A stretch of DNA of 52,480 bases from an uncultured Fidelibacterota bacterium (GCA_913043235.1 CAJWLO010000018.1:1-52480), one strand, 5' to 3'. Counted from the first letter of the stretch, positions 27,528 to 37,307 are shown. Numbers and translations: made by a program. Notes: generated by a model from the letters alone, not told the origin.

Positions 27528-28830
27528 TATAATTCTAAAGGAAGAGTTCCATGCTAAAATTATAAGAATCATTATTCTTTTTTCAATTGTGCTTGTTTGC
27601 TTTTCATGTGAAAAGAAACAAGATAAATATTTTATAAAATTAAATAAAGATCCTCTTAATGAGATATTAGATCGATATGTTAATGAAGGTATCTATCCAT
27701 TTCTCTATTCAAGGATTGAAGACACAAATGGCAGGGTGGTATATGAGCACAGTGTGGTCAATAGAAAACTATTGCCAGACGTAAGTATTGATGCGAATAC
27801 ATGGATACGAATTTGGTCTATGAGTAAGTTGGTAACTATCTCTCTTGCCATGGATCTTATAGAAGATAATACAATATCGATCAATGATCCGGTTTCCAAT
27901 TATATTCCAGAGTTTAAAGATCTTAAGGTTGCAGTTAATAGCGATAGTATAAGCTTAGCAAGGCTAAAATCAAAGGATAATGCATGTCCATTTAATCTTG
28001 TGGATACAGATTCAGTTTTAAAAATAAAGAATTTGTTTGATCATACAGCCGGCTTTTATTATGCATTAACAAGATTTGATTGTATTGACTCTCTTTTTGC
28101 AAGTATCGATACTCCAAATAAAAAAAATGGTAATGCATTAATCAAGAGCCTAGCAAAGCTTCCTCTTATCCAGCATCCGGGAGAAATATATAAGTATGGG
28201 ATGAATACAACCGTGCTAGGGCTTTTGCTTGAGAGAGTGACCGGACATTCACTCAATGATTTGGTAAAAAAACGTATTTCGGAACCCCACAACATAAACG
28301 GATTGCGATACACGCTTCCAAAAAATGTTAATCTAGTTCCCTGTTTTACAGGAAGAGATGGTGACCTTAGAAAAGTAAGGCCTGGTGAATTAGATCTTTA
28401 TGGAAAGAATGTCCCTGATTATCATCCTGATAAAAACTTGTTTTTAGGTGGGGAAGGAATGCTGGCAACTGCGAAGGGATACATTAAATTTATGAGGTTG
28501 CTATTTTTTAATTCATTTATAAAGAATAATAAATTTTTATCTGAAGAATCACTAAAAAAAATGACGTCAAAGCCAAAAGGAGAACAAAATGATTATGGCT
28601 ATCAGACAGGATATGCTATTTATTTAACAAGTGAGACCCACCCATATGAGAAAAACATATTGCGTGTTGGGGGATATGAAAAGACTGGTTGCTGGGTGGA
28701 CAGAAAAAATCAATTAATCGGCACGTTATTTTCGCAGGTAAATGAATCCGCTGATAGAATAGGTCTGGGAAGTAAAATGGAAAATGATTTTAAACAAGAG
28801 CTTTACAAACAGCTATCAAATTATGAGTAG
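27520..28830 (+). CDS. Serine hydrolase (beta-lactamase fold) lipoprotein, tandem copy 2
   Basis: A 436-residue paralog of the preceding gene with the same landmarks in order: ILDRYVNEGIYPFLYSR, WIRIWSMSKLVT (SxxK), ACPFNL, DHTAGFYYALTRFDC, LIQHPGEIYKYGMNTTVLG and FLGGEGMLATAKGY. The third motif reads RVGGYEKTGCW. ATG 27520 is chosen because it overlaps the previous gene by 8 bases and gives a lipoprotein signal (VLVCFSC, Cys30); an open frame upstream from 27463 lies wholly inside the neighbour. Divergence between the two copies is moderate, so the duplication is not very recent. They may act on different ester positions of one substrate; that is a guess from context. Confidence 0.82.
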   Translation: MNDIILKEEFHAKIIRIIILFSIVLVCFSCEKKQDKYFIKLNKDPLNEILDRYVNEGIYPFLYSRIEDTNGRVVYEHSVVNRKLLPDVSIDANTWIRIWSMSKLVTISLAMDLIEDNTISINDPVSNYIPEFKDLKVAVNSDSISLARLKSKDNACPFNLVDTDSVLKIKNLFDHTAGFYYALTRFDCIDSLFASIDTPNKKNGNALIKSLAKLPLIQHPGEIYKYGMNTTVLGLLLERVTGHSLNDLVKKRISEPHNINGLRYTLPKNVNLVPCFTGRDGDLRKVRPGELDLYGKNVPDYHPDKNLFLGGEGMLATAKGYIKFMRLLFFNSFIKNNKFLSEESLKKMTSKPKGEQNDYGYQTGYAIYLTSETHPYEKNILRVGGYEKTGCWVDRKNQLIGTLFSQVNESADRIGLGSKMENDFKQELYKQLSNYE

Positions 28831-30283
28831 AAAATTGAGCCATACTTCATTATCTCCTTTGACAATATTGGTTTCATTATTGATAGTAATTAATTCGGAA
28901 TCTTGTACTAATAAAAAAACATTGATTTCTAATAGACCAAATATCGTCCTTTTATTAGCAGATGATCTTGGTTTTGGGGAACTAGGATCATATGGACAGA
29001 ATATAATAAAGACTCCAGAGCTAGATAAGCTTGCTAACGAGGGTATGCGGTTTACAGACTTTTATGCTGGTAATGGCGTCTGCTCCCCATCAAGATCAGT
29101 CCTACTAACTGGCAAGAGTGCTACTCACACAGCCATAAGAGGGAATGCTGGTTTCTTTGGTGATGATAAATGGTATGGAACCTGGCTGGATAAAAATACA
29201 TTTACCCTAGGAGAGATGATGAAAGGGGCAGGATATCAGACTGGATTTATAGGGAAATGGCATTTGGATAACCCCGATAGTTTGGAAACCTGGGCATTTG
29301 GACATGGGTTTGAGTATGCTGTACAGGAACAGTGGAAAGCTCGTTTTGATAGTAAAAGGGAATTTCCACCAAACAGGCTCTGGGTCAATGGAGACAAGGA
29401 ATATGTTCCATATAACTACAAAAATTATGACTGTAAAGATGCACTTAGGACAGATTTGGCTTTTAAGTTCCTGGAAAAGAAAAATCGAGATAAGCCATTT
29501 TTTCTTTTTATGTCATATCGTGCTCCCCATTCCTTTGAAGGGCCTATTAGAGATACACTATTGTATGCAGACCAGGGTTGGCCGGAGATAGAGAGAGTAC
29601 ACGCAGCAAAGATTACGTTGCTTGATCAACAGGTCGGTCGTTTGTTAAGAAAACTTAATGACATGGGAGATCTTGATAATACGCTGATACTATTTACAAG
29701 TGATAATGGACCCCATGGAGCAAAAGCAGGACATGATTACGAATTTTTTAATAGTAATGGAGATTTAAAGGGATACAAGCGTGATCTGTATGAAGGAGGA
29801 GTCCGTGTTCCTATGATAGCTTTTTGGAAAAACAAAATCAAAGATGGGAGTTCGTCCAATCATGTATCGGCTTTCCAGGATATTATGCCCACACTTGCGG
29901 AAGTGGCGGGTGTAAGTATTCCTGCACAGACTAATGGTCTATCATTCTTGCCTACACTGCTAAACCAAGATCAGAAGAATCATGAATTTTTAAACTGGGA
30001 GATTCAATTAAGCGGATGGTTTCAAACACTTCCAGATGGTGGTTTTCGCCAATCCTGTAGAATAGGGGATTGGAAAGGGGTACGCTATGGGATTAATTCA
30101 AAGATGGAGCTTTATAATCTTGACGATGATATATCTGAATCAAATAATATCGCTCTGAAATACCCGAAATTAGTCAATCGTATGTTAACAATATTTGAAA
30201 CTAACAGGACAGAAATTCCTGGTTTTCCTTATGGAGGGGTAGTCCAGAATTATAAATCACAAGATAAATTCTTATTAGAATAA
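28823..30283 (+). CDS. Arylsulfatase-type S1 sulfatase lipoprotein
   Basis: A 486-residue S1 sulfatase when started at ATG 28823, which overlaps the previous stop by 8 bases and gives a lipoprotein signal (VINSESC, Cys28); an upstream ATG at 28784 would add 13 residues inside the neighbour. The active site is intact: NIVLLLADDLGFGELGSYG metal motif, formylglycine Cys87 in VCSPSRSVLLTGK, GKWHLD, RAPHSFEGP and FTSDNGPHGAKAGHDYEFF. Length and motif order match arylsulfatase A-like enzymes. It would hydrolyse sulfate esters on a glycan in the periplasm or at the membrane. It is translated in tight coupling with the two serine hydrolases, suggesting sulfate and ester removal are done together. Confidence 0.88.
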   Translation: MSRKLSHTSLSPLTILVSLLIVINSESCTNKKTLISNRPNIVLLLADDLGFGELGSYGQNIIKTPELDKLANEGMRFTDFYAGNGVCSPSRSVLLTGKSATHTAIRGNAGFFGDDKWYGTWLDKNTFTLGEMMKGAGYQTGFIGKWHLDNPDSLETWAFGHGFEYAVQEQWKARFDSKREFPPNRLWVNGDKEYVPYNYKNYDCKDALRTDLAFKFLEKKNRDKPFFLFMSYRAPHSFEGPIRDTLLYADQGWPEIERVHAAKITLLDQQVGRLLRKLNDMGDLDNTLILFTSDNGPHGAKAGHDYEFFNSNGDLKGYKRDLYEGGVRVPMIAFWKNKIKDGSSSNHVSAFQDIMPTLAEVAGVSIPAQTNGLSFLPTLLNQDQKNHEFLNWEIQLSGWFQTLPDGGFRQSCRIGDWKGVRYGINSKMELYNLDDDISESNNIALKYPKLVNRMLTIFETNRTEIPGFPYGGVVQNYKSQDKFLLE

Positions 30284-30293
30284 GAGGCTATAT

Positions 30294-31985
30294 ATGAGAA
30301 GATATTTATGGAAAATTATTGTTTTTTCAGCAGTTGTATTTTGTAAGGAAGGTTACTTTATAAATCCAATTATTACAGGAGCACATCCCGACCCATCTAT
30401 ATGCAGGGTTGGTGATGATTATTATATCGTTAATTCTTCTTTTGAGTTTTTTCCTGGATTGCCGATACACCATAGCAAAGATCTGGTCAACTGGGAACTA
30501 ATTGGTTATGGGTTACATCGAGAAGATCAGGTTAATGCTGAGATGAACCTGGTTGATGTTCAATCTGATGGTGGAATACATGCACCAACCATAAGATATA
30601 ATAAAGGCACTTTTTATATAATCACAACAAATGTTTATAACCGTGGTGATGGTTCTGCCGGCCTTATGCGTAATTTTATTATTACGGCAAAACAACCTTC
30701 TGGGCCATGGTCAGAGCCGCACATTATTGAAGGTGCTCCTGGGATTGATCCAGATATATTCTTTGATGGCAATGGTAAGGTATATTTTACTGGTACCCAT
30801 GATATAGGTGATATGAATAAAAATGGTATTGGTGAAATTTGGATACAAGAATTAAATCTTACGGATTGGAAACTTGTAGGGGAAAGGCACACGGTCTGGG
30901 ATGGAGTTTTTGGGTGCTGTACGGAAGGTCCTCATATTTATAAAGAAAATGGGCTCTACTATCTTATGGTTGCTGAAGGCGGTACAGGGAAAAACCACGC
31001 TGTTATGATTGCTGCTAGTAAAAATATATTTGGTCCATATGACGAGAATCCTCGCAATCCAATTCTAACGTCTAGGCACATTACTGATAAATATTTTGTG
31101 AATAGTACTGGTCATGCAGATCTTATAGAATTGCCTGATGGTAGATGGTATATGGTAGCCCTAGGAAAACGGAATGATTTAAATGGTGATTCAAACATGG
31201 GCAGAGAAACCTATTTAATGCCTGTTACTTGGGAACCTGCAATTGTAAAATGGGAGCAGGTTAGTAAAACCAAGTGGGAACCTATAAAATATTTATGGCC
31301 AGTTGTAGCACCGCAAACAGGTAAGGTGGAGAGATATACACCGCTGCCATTTCCTGAAAAGATACAATATAGAAATGATGTTTTTATTGACGATTTTGAT
31401 CTTAAGAAACTTAATCTTCATTGGAATTTTGTGAGATTACCAAAAAATGGTACCTACTCCATATCCGAGAACTCTGGATATTTTAGACTTTATGCCAAAC
31501 CAGGTGTGATTGAAAACCGTAAACAGTTTAGTTTTGTGGGTTTTCGTCAGAAAGAAAGTGATTTTGAATATGAAGTAAAAATGAAGTTTTCTCCAATAGA
31601 TGAGAAAGTTGAATGTGGTATTATACACTATCAAAAAGAATATAACTATCTTTCAAGTACAGTCTATACAGACAATAGAAAGTTTTATTTGATTTTAAAA
31701 CTAGCGGAAAAAAACAAAAATCCAATCTCATTAAAAAAGATCAGGTTAAATAATTACAAAGATCAAATAATATTTAAAGTTGTTTCAATTAATGATGAAT
31801 ACGACTTTTTGTACTCTCTGGATAATGGTAATAGTTTTGAGAGTTACTCCAAGACCAAGGCAGAAGTTGTGCTTGATAGAAATTATACTGGAGCATACCT
31901 TGGTATGTATGCTACGAGTAATGGTAGAAAAAGTAGTGATTTTGCCGATTTTGATTGGGTTCGGTATAAAGGATTTTCAAGATAA
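30294..31985 (+). CDS. GH43 glycosidase with C-terminal beta-sandwich
   Basis: A 563-residue exported GH43 enzyme. An AGAGG ribosome site lies 6 bases before the ATG; the N-terminus is a signal peptide. The five-bladed propeller starts INPIITGAHPDPSICRVGDD. Catalytic residues are the base D33 in HPDPS, the pKa modulator D152 in GIDPDIFF and the acid E211 in CTEGPHIY. The opening closely follows the beta-xylosidase/arabinofuranosidase branch with 'FEFFPGLPIHHSKDLVNWE'. Residues about 365-563 form the C-terminal beta-sandwich typical of that branch (YTGAYLGMYATSNGRKSSDF near the end). It would remove xylose or arabinose units from glycan chains. It sits between a sulfatase and a serine hydrolase, so the substrate is probably sulfated and possibly esterified. 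Confidence 0.88.
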   Translation: MRRYLWKIIVFSAVVFCKEGYFINPIITGAHPDPSICRVGDDYYIVNSSFEFFPGLPIHHSKDLVNWELIGYGLHREDQVNAEMNLVDVQSDGGIHAPTIRYNKGTFYIITTNVYNRGDGSAGLMRNFIITAKQPSGPWSEPHIIEGAPGIDPDIFFDGNGKVYFTGTHDIGDMNKNGIGEIWIQELNLTDWKLVGERHTVWDGVFGCCTEGPHIYKENGLYYLMVAEGGTGKNHAVMIAASKNIFGPYDENPRNPILTSRHITDKYFVNSTGHADLIELPDGRWYMVALGKRNDLNGDSNMGRETYLMPVTWEPAIVKWEQVSKTKWEPIKYLWPVVAPQTGKVERYTPLPFPEKIQYRNDVFIDDFDLKKLNLHWNFVRLPKNGTYSISENSGYFRLYAKPGVIENRKQFSFVGFRQKESDFEYEVKMKFSPIDEKVECGIIHYQKEYNYLSSTVYTDNRKFYLILKLAEKNKNPISLKKIRLNNYKDQIIFKVVSINDEYDFLYSLDNGNSFESYSKTKAEVVLDRNYTGAYLGMYATSNGRKSSDFADFDWVRYKGFSR

Positions 31986-31989
31986 TTTT

Positions 31990-34206
31990 ATGAAATATAT
32001 TTTCAGTTTCTGCTTCTTAATTTTTTCTCTTTCAACGAATTTATTATTTAGCCAAGTTGTCCATGATCTTAGTTCAAACTCTTTTGTAAGAGAGTTCTTC
32101 ATTTCCGGTCCCTATAAATTAAAAATTAATAATAATATTGATCCAGTCGATATGCTAGAGATAGAATATATCCAAAGTGAGAACTTATTTAATAGCAATG
32201 GTCAATTTATAAATGGACAAGTAATAAAATCTGAAAATGGTGAGCATAATATCAATACTGTTTTAGATGATACATCTTTTTCGGTTGCCTATCTATTTTT
32301 TCAAATAACATCTGTAACAATCCAAGAATCTCATTTTTTGTTATCTGTCACTGATGGTGCAAAACTATATGTTAATGGTGTACAATCGAATGCCTTTTAC
32401 GGAAACAATTATAATACAAATGAGAGACAAATTATTGTAACTCTTAAGAAAGGTATTAATAATGTAATTATTAAAATACCGAACAAAGATTGGGACTGGA
32501 AAATAAAATTAAAAATCCTTGATCAGGATGAAGGGGAAAATTATACCAATGAAAAAAACGAAAAAAACGAATACTTTCAGTTTCTTAATTTAAAGCTCCA
32601 ATCTGCTATTGAGAGTCAGTATAGTCTCCCATATACAAAATTTAAGGTAGGAAGTTTCCCCAAACTTTTCTTGGATAGATCAGGCATTGCAAAAAAATAT
32701 TTAGGTGGTGGTTATAAAATTCAAGTAAGGTGGTTTGACTCAGATTTATCAGAAGTCCAATACCCAAAAAATTCTGGTAGGTACGGTTATTATGCTGAAA
32801 TTATAGGAAATAATGGGAAGAAATTGAAGAGATCCGGTACTCTTTTTTGTGAACCATCAGACTGGATGGCATGGAACAATAAATTATATTCAGATTTAGA
32901 TTATTTTCCAGTTAATAATATCCCGAAAACGGTTTGGCTCGAGCACAGAGACGCAATTAGATCCTATCTAGGTCATTCTACGCATAAATCTTTATTGTCA
33001 CAGGAAAAAGATATAATATTATTAACGTTCTTAGATGAAATGCACAAGAAAGGATTTTCTAAGGATAGAAAGCTAACGCCTTTAATCTACGATGGAGACT
33101 ATCATGCATTGCTTAAACAAAAAGTTTTAGGTAAAGAAAATTTTTATCCAAAATTAGTTTTGCCTCAAAAAACTAAACTAAAATCAACTAAACTAAAATC
33201 AAAAATCAAAAAATATAAAAAGCAGAATCCAGATTTTAATAAAAAAATGAGGAAGCTATGTCAAGATTGGATTGCTGATGGTGGTTCACCCTTTGATATG
33301 GTTATAGCAAAAGATGGAGAGATTATTTTTCATGAAGCATTTGGAAATGATGCATATGGAAAGTTCACAATTAATTCTCCGACCGAGATAGCATCAATTA
33401 CGAAGCTGTTCACCGGAATATTATTTGCACTATTTATAGATCAAAATATTATCGAAATAGATGACCCGGTTGGTAAATATTTGCCTGATTTTCCTATAGA
33501 AGGTCCTAGAGCTATTACAATGAGACAGTGTTTTACCCATACAAGTGGATTATCAGGACATGGATTATTTGATGGAGTTCACAATCATTGGCTAGAGAAT
33601 ACTTTATTTCAAATAGTGAAAAATGATACCGTTGGAACGGTTCACATATATAATGGAATGGGCTATGATCTTGTTGGTAAGGTTATGGAATCTGTGACTG
33701 GAAAAAGTATTTTTCGTTTATTTCATGAGTATTTGTATGAGCCGTTAGGTATGAAAAATACGATTCATGACTGGGACCTTGGTTACAGTGTCCATACCAC
33801 AGCCTATGATCTTGCAATTTTAGCACAGATGATTTTAAATAAGGGTACCTACGATGATAAAAGATATTTCTCGGAGAAAACCTATGAGCAAATTCTTCCA
33901 AAGAATCTTACAGACTATTACCCCAATTTAAGATTTACTAATCCATGGGATGAAGGAAGACCCAAAGGTATTGGTACGACTGTACAACAGTGGGAGATTC
34001 TTGATGAAGAAACAGGTGAAAAAAGGCACTTGCTAAGTATGAATGTAATTGGACATGGATCTGCTACGTCATCTGTTTTTCGTATAGATCTTGATAATAA
34101 AATTATTATTACACAATCAAGAAGAAAAGGAAGCAGTAGGTTTGGTGATCACTTTTTGAAAGTATACAAATTGATTGATAAACAATTGGTTGTGAATGAT
34201 ACCTAA
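31990..34206 (+). CDS. Two-domain serine hydrolase (beta-lactamase fold) with long N-terminal region
   Basis: A 738-residue exported protein. ATG 31990 lies 4 bases after the GH43 stop and gives a signal peptide (FSFCFLIFSLSTNLLFSQ). An earlier in-frame ATG at 31780 lies inside GH43 and is rejected. Residues about 20-390 are an unassigned region containing a beta domain with LLSVTDGAKLYVNGVQSNAF, resembling a PA14 or carbohydrate-binding sandwich. A lysine-rich linker at about residues 395-415 holds a perfect 15-base tandem duplication. Residues about 425-738 are a class C beta-lactamase fold with SITK (S469, K472), HTSGLSGHG, IYNGMGYDLVGKVME and a GHGSATSS third motif. It probably acts as an esterase or peptidase; the glycan setting favours an esterase. 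Confidence 0.78.
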   Translation: MKYIFSFCFLIFSLSTNLLFSQVVHDLSSNSFVREFFISGPYKLKINNNIDPVDMLEIEYIQSENLFNSNGQFINGQVIKSENGEHNINTVLDDTSFSVAYLFFQITSVTIQESHFLLSVTDGAKLYVNGVQSNAFYGNNYNTNERQIIVTLKKGINNVIIKIPNKDWDWKIKLKILDQDEGENYTNEKNEKNEYFQFLNLKLQSAIESQYSLPYTKFKVGSFPKLFLDRSGIAKKYLGGGYKIQVRWFDSDLSEVQYPKNSGRYGYYAEIIGNNGKKLKRSGTLFCEPSDWMAWNNKLYSDLDYFPVNNIPKTVWLEHRDAIRSYLGHSTHKSLLSQEKDIILLTFLDEMHKKGFSKDRKLTPLIYDGDYHALLKQKVLGKENFYPKLVLPQKTKLKSTKLKSKIKKYKKQNPDFNKKMRKLCQDWIADGGSPFDMVIAKDGEIIFHEAFGNDAYGKFTINSPTEIASITKLFTGILFALFIDQNIIEIDDPVGKYLPDFPIEGPRAITMRQCFTHTSGLSGHGLFDGVHNHWLENTLFQIVKNDTVGTVHIYNGMGYDLVGKVMESVTGKSIFRLFHEYLYEPLGMKNTIHDWDLGYSVHTTAYDLAILAQMILNKGTYDDKRYFSEKTYEQILPKNLTDYYPNLRFTNPWDEGRPKGIGTTVQQWEILDEETGEKRHLLSMNVIGHGSATSSVFRIDLDNKIIITQSRRKGSSRFGDHFLKVYKLIDKQLVVNDT
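33172..33201 (+). repeat. Perfect 15-bp tandem duplication in a linker
   Basis: Two head-to-tail copies of ACTAAACTAAAATCA (33172-33186 and 33187-33201), encoding the pentapeptide TKLKS twice in the lysine-rich linker before the serine hydrolase domain. It is in frame, so gain or loss of a unit changes only linker length. Confidence 0.95.
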
Positions 34207-35614
34207 AATGTTATCAAGCTTAAAACATTTAAGATTAAATTTATTTTTTCTTTTTCTATATAGTTGCACCTTTAACAGTACAAATATTCATCCCAATTTT
34301 ATTATTATTTTTGTTGATGATTTGGGGTACGGAGATCTGAGCTCCTTTGGTCACCCTACCATTCATACACCTCATTTAGACAAAATGACTTCTGAAGGAA
34401 TGAAGCTTACTCAGTTCTATGTAGGCTCTTCTATTTGTACTCCTAGCCGCGCGGCTCTATTGACTGGGAAATTACCGGTTCGAACTGGAATGTATGGAAA
34501 AAGGAGTGTCCTTTTTCCAGATAACGCTGGAGGACTACAATCATCTGAAAAAACAATAGCATCAGAACTGAGATCTCTAAACTATAAGACTGCATGTATT
34601 GGGAAATGGCATCTAGGTCACATGGAAGAATTTATGCCAATGAATCACGGGTTTGATACTTTTTATGGCATACCTTACTCAAATGATATGGGACCAGAAA
34701 GCCAATGGGATTACGCAAGAACTAATTTTCCACCATTACCTTTTTTAGATGGTAAGGATACAATCGGAGTAAGTTTGGATCAGAGTCAGTTTATTAAAAT
34801 GTTCACAGATAGATCGATTGACTTTATCCAGCAGAATAAGAATGATCCATTTTTTCTTTATCTGGCTCACTCTGCTCCACATACTCCTCTAATGATTAAT
34901 AAGGAGAATGAAGGAAAAAGTGAGCGAGGCCTTTATGGCGATGTTGTTTCGGAGTTAGATAGGAGTGTAGGTAGGATTCTTAATACTCTGAAGGATTTAG
35001 AAATTCATAAAAAAACATTTGTGATTTTTACAAGTGATAATGGTCCTTGGAGCTGGAGAGGTGTTAACGGTGGATCAGCTGGTCTTCTTAAAGGTAATAA
35101 AGGGAGTGTCTATGAAGGGGGATATCGTGTCCCTGCAATCGCTTGGATGCCGGGCAGTATAGATGAAGGGATAATATCAAGATCTATTTCTTCTACCCTT
35201 GATCTTTTACCTACAATTATGAATATGACTGGAAATAATGATTATCAAATATCTGGGTTAGATGGGATGGATATATCCAATACATTTTTTAAAAACATAC
35301 CTGTTCGCAATAATATCCATTATTATAGACAAGATACTCTAGTTGCAGTTCGACATCAGGAATGGAAAATATATATTAATGATCCAAATCCCTGGAATGA
35401 CGAGTTTACTAAAGCGGATCTGCCTCTGTTGTACAATTTAAATCATGATCCATCGGAAAAATATAATATCGCTAATAACCACCCCAAGATTATTGAAAAT
35501 TTAAGACAGCTTGCTGAAGCGCATATCAAAGAAACAATTGTAGAGCCTTCAAAATTGGATACGATACTCCCATCCTACAGAGCAGGTTATGATCAATATA
35601 ATAAGAATTTTTAA
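34196..35614 (+). CDS. Arylsulfatase A-like S1 sulfatase lipoprotein
   Basis: A 472-residue S1 sulfatase. Two in-frame ATGs are possible, 34196 (11-base overlap with the previous gene) and 34208 (just after its stop); both keep the lipoprotein signal (LFLYSC, Cys24 from the first). Active-site features are intact: FIIIFVDDLGYGDLSSFG, Cys81 in ICTPSRAALLTGK, GKWHLGH, HSAPHTPL and FTSDNGPWSWRGVNGGSAG. The order and the RTGMYG segment after the signature are typical of arylsulfatase A/GALNS-like enzymes. Together with the other sulfatases it points to a substrate with sulfate at several positions. Confidence 0.88.
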   Translation: MIPKMLSSLKHLRLNLFFLFLYSCTFNSTNIHPNFIIIFVDDLGYGDLSSFGHPTIHTPHLDKMTSEGMKLTQFYVGSSICTPSRAALLTGKLPVRTGMYGKRSVLFPDNAGGLQSSEKTIASELRSLNYKTACIGKWHLGHMEEFMPMNHGFDTFYGIPYSNDMGPESQWDYARTNFPPLPFLDGKDTIGVSLDQSQFIKMFTDRSIDFIQQNKNDPFFLYLAHSAPHTPLMINKENEGKSERGLYGDVVSELDRSVGRILNTLKDLEIHKKTFVIFTSDNGPWSWRGVNGGSAGLLKGNKGSVYEGGYRVPAIAWMPGSIDEGIISRSISSTLDLLPTIMNMTGNNDYQISGLDGMDISNTFFKNIPVRNNIHYYRQDTLVAVRHQEWKIYINDPNPWNDEFTKADLPLLYNLNHDPSEKYNIANNHPKIIENLRQLAEAHIKETIVEPSKLDTILPSYRAGYDQYNKNF

Positions 35615-37307
35615 ACGATTACTTTTTGGTATTTTTTCTTTCTGGTTTATATCATGTTATTCTAGTTTATATACAAACGAGCAAAAAGGATTGAATATTG
35701 TTTGGCTGGTCGCTGAAGATCTGGGCCCCTATATACCGTCCTTTGGCGATTCAACTGTAAGCACACCAAGTCTAGATAGATTAGCTAGGGAAGGTGTTTG
35801 CTATACAAATGTTTATTCTGTATCTGGCGTTTGTTCACCAAGCAGAGCTTCTTTGGTTACAGGTATGTATCCATCAAGTATTGGGGCTCACCATATGCGA
35901 ACTCTATCTCAGCAACCGGCAGCAAGAGAAAAAGGACTCATCAATTATGAAGTAGTTCCACCTCCTGAAGTAAAAATGGTTAGCCAAATCTTAAGGGAAA
36001 ACGGCTACTATTGTACAAACAATAAGAAAGAAGACTATCAATTTTATAAGTCAGAGATGGCATGGGATGAGTCAAGTATATTTGCCCATTGGAGGAATCG
36101 ACCAGATGGGATGAAATTTTTTTCAGTTTTTAATTTTGGTGTAACCCATGAGTCCAATCTTTGGGATCCTTGGTATAGGCAATACAATCTTGATCCATTC
36201 CCTCCAGACCGATCACTAAAAAAATGGTGGAAACAATTTGAAGGGATTAAGAAACCTTTATATGTCAGTGATGATATTGATATAAATATACCGCCTTATT
36301 TACCATATAATAATGTAGTTAAGGAAGATATGAAAAGAATGTACTCTAACATTGTAGAGATGGATGAAAAGGTTGGTCTAATTCTTGACCAGTTAGAGAA
36401 TGATGGTTTATTAGAAAAGACAATTATTGTTTGGTATACAGATCATGGTGGTCCTTTGCCGAGACAAAAGAGATTGCTTTATGATTCTGGGATAAAGGTC
36501 CCTATGATAATTCGATATCCTAGTAAGAAACGTTCTGGGGAGATTGATAAGAGATTAATTAGTTTTGTTGATTTTGCTCCTACACTACTATCTATGGTAA
36601 ATATAGAACCTCCATCATACCATCAGGGACTAGCATTTGAAGGGAAGTTAAAGTCACCTAATAATAGATCGTATATTCATGCTGCTGCTGATAGATTTGA
36701 TGAATACTATGATATGATAAGGGCCGTTCGAGATAAACGCTACAAGTATTTGAAAAATTATAACCTGGATAAACCCTATTATCATCCCCTCGAGTATAGA
36801 GAAAGAATGAATACAATGAAGGAGTTATTACGTCTAAATGATGAAGGGAAATTAAATGATATTCAATCACAGTGGTTCAGATTATCTAAACCGGAAGAAG
36901 AATTATTTGATACTGAAAATGATCCCCATGAATTAAATAATCTTGCACAGAATAGAAAATATGAATTCAAATTGATTGAAATGAGAAATGAGTGTGAAAA
37001 ATGGATGAGTGAAATTAATGATATGGGGTTTATACCTGAGAATGAGCTCATTGAATCATTTTGGCCGAATAAGATTCAGCCTATTACCGAAATTCCTAGT
37101 GTTAATTATGATAATGGTAGAATAAAACTGGATTGTATAACAGATGGTGCTTCAATAGGTTATAAATTCCCAAATGATGATTTACCATGGATAGGGTGGA
37201 GACCTTATACAGGATCTTTTGATTTAGATTCTTTGAAAACAGTAAAAGTTATTGCACATCGCCTGGGATATAGACCAAGTGATACTCTTATATATAAACA
37301 ACCATAG
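35589..37307 (+). CDS. Sulfamidase-like S1 sulfatase with C-terminal CHB_HEX_C-like domain
   Basis: A 572-residue lipoprotein (WFISC, Cys23) starting 26 bases inside the previous gene. The sulfatase domain resembles N-sulfoglucosamine sulfohydrolases: NIVWLVAEDLGPYIPSFG, formylglycine Cys82 in GVCSPSRASLVTG, SSIGAHHMRT, FGVTHES and YTDHGGPLPRQK. The last 75 residues (from about 498, ITEIPSVNYDNGRIKLDC ... GYKFPNDD ... VIAHRLGYRPSDTL) form a small Ig-like domain of the chitobiase/hexosaminidase C-terminal type, found on many Bacteroidota sulfatases. It is the last gene of the long rightward run; a 242-base AT-rich gap follows with no clear hairpin. Substrate specificity cannot be fixed from sequence. 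Confidence 0.87.
   Translation: MINIIRIFKRLLFGIFSFWFISCYSSLYTNEQKGLNIVWLVAEDLGPYIPSFGDSTVSTPSLDRLAREGVCYTNVYSVSGVCSPSRASLVTGMYPSSIGAHHMRTLSQQPAAREKGLINYEVVPPPEVKMVSQILRENGYYCTNNKKEDYQFYKSEMAWDESSIFAHWRNRPDGMKFFSVFNFGVTHESNLWDPWYRQYNLDPFPPDRSLKKWWKQFEGIKKPLYVSDDIDINIPPYLPYNNVVKEDMKRMYSNIVEMDEKVGLILDQLENDGLLEKTIIVWYTDHGGPLPRQKRLLYDSGIKVPMIIRYPSKKRSGEIDKRLISFVDFAPTLLSMVNIEPPSYHQGLAFEGKLKSPNNRSYIHAAADRFDEYYDMIRAVRDKRYKYLKNYNLDKPYYHPLEYRERMNTMKELLRLNDEGKLNDIQSQWFRLSKPEEELFDTENDPHELNNLAQNRKYEFKLIEMRNECEKWMSEINDMGFIPENELIESFWPNKIQPITEIPSVNYDNGRIKLDCITDGASIGYKFPNDDLPWIGWRPYTGSFDLDSLKTVKVIAHRLGYRPSDTLIYKQP

Noticed and set aside
31780-31989. A 70-codon N-terminal extension of the two-domain serine hydrolase
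   Set aside because: It lies inside the GH43 gene in another frame; ATG 31990 directly precedes a normal signal peptide.
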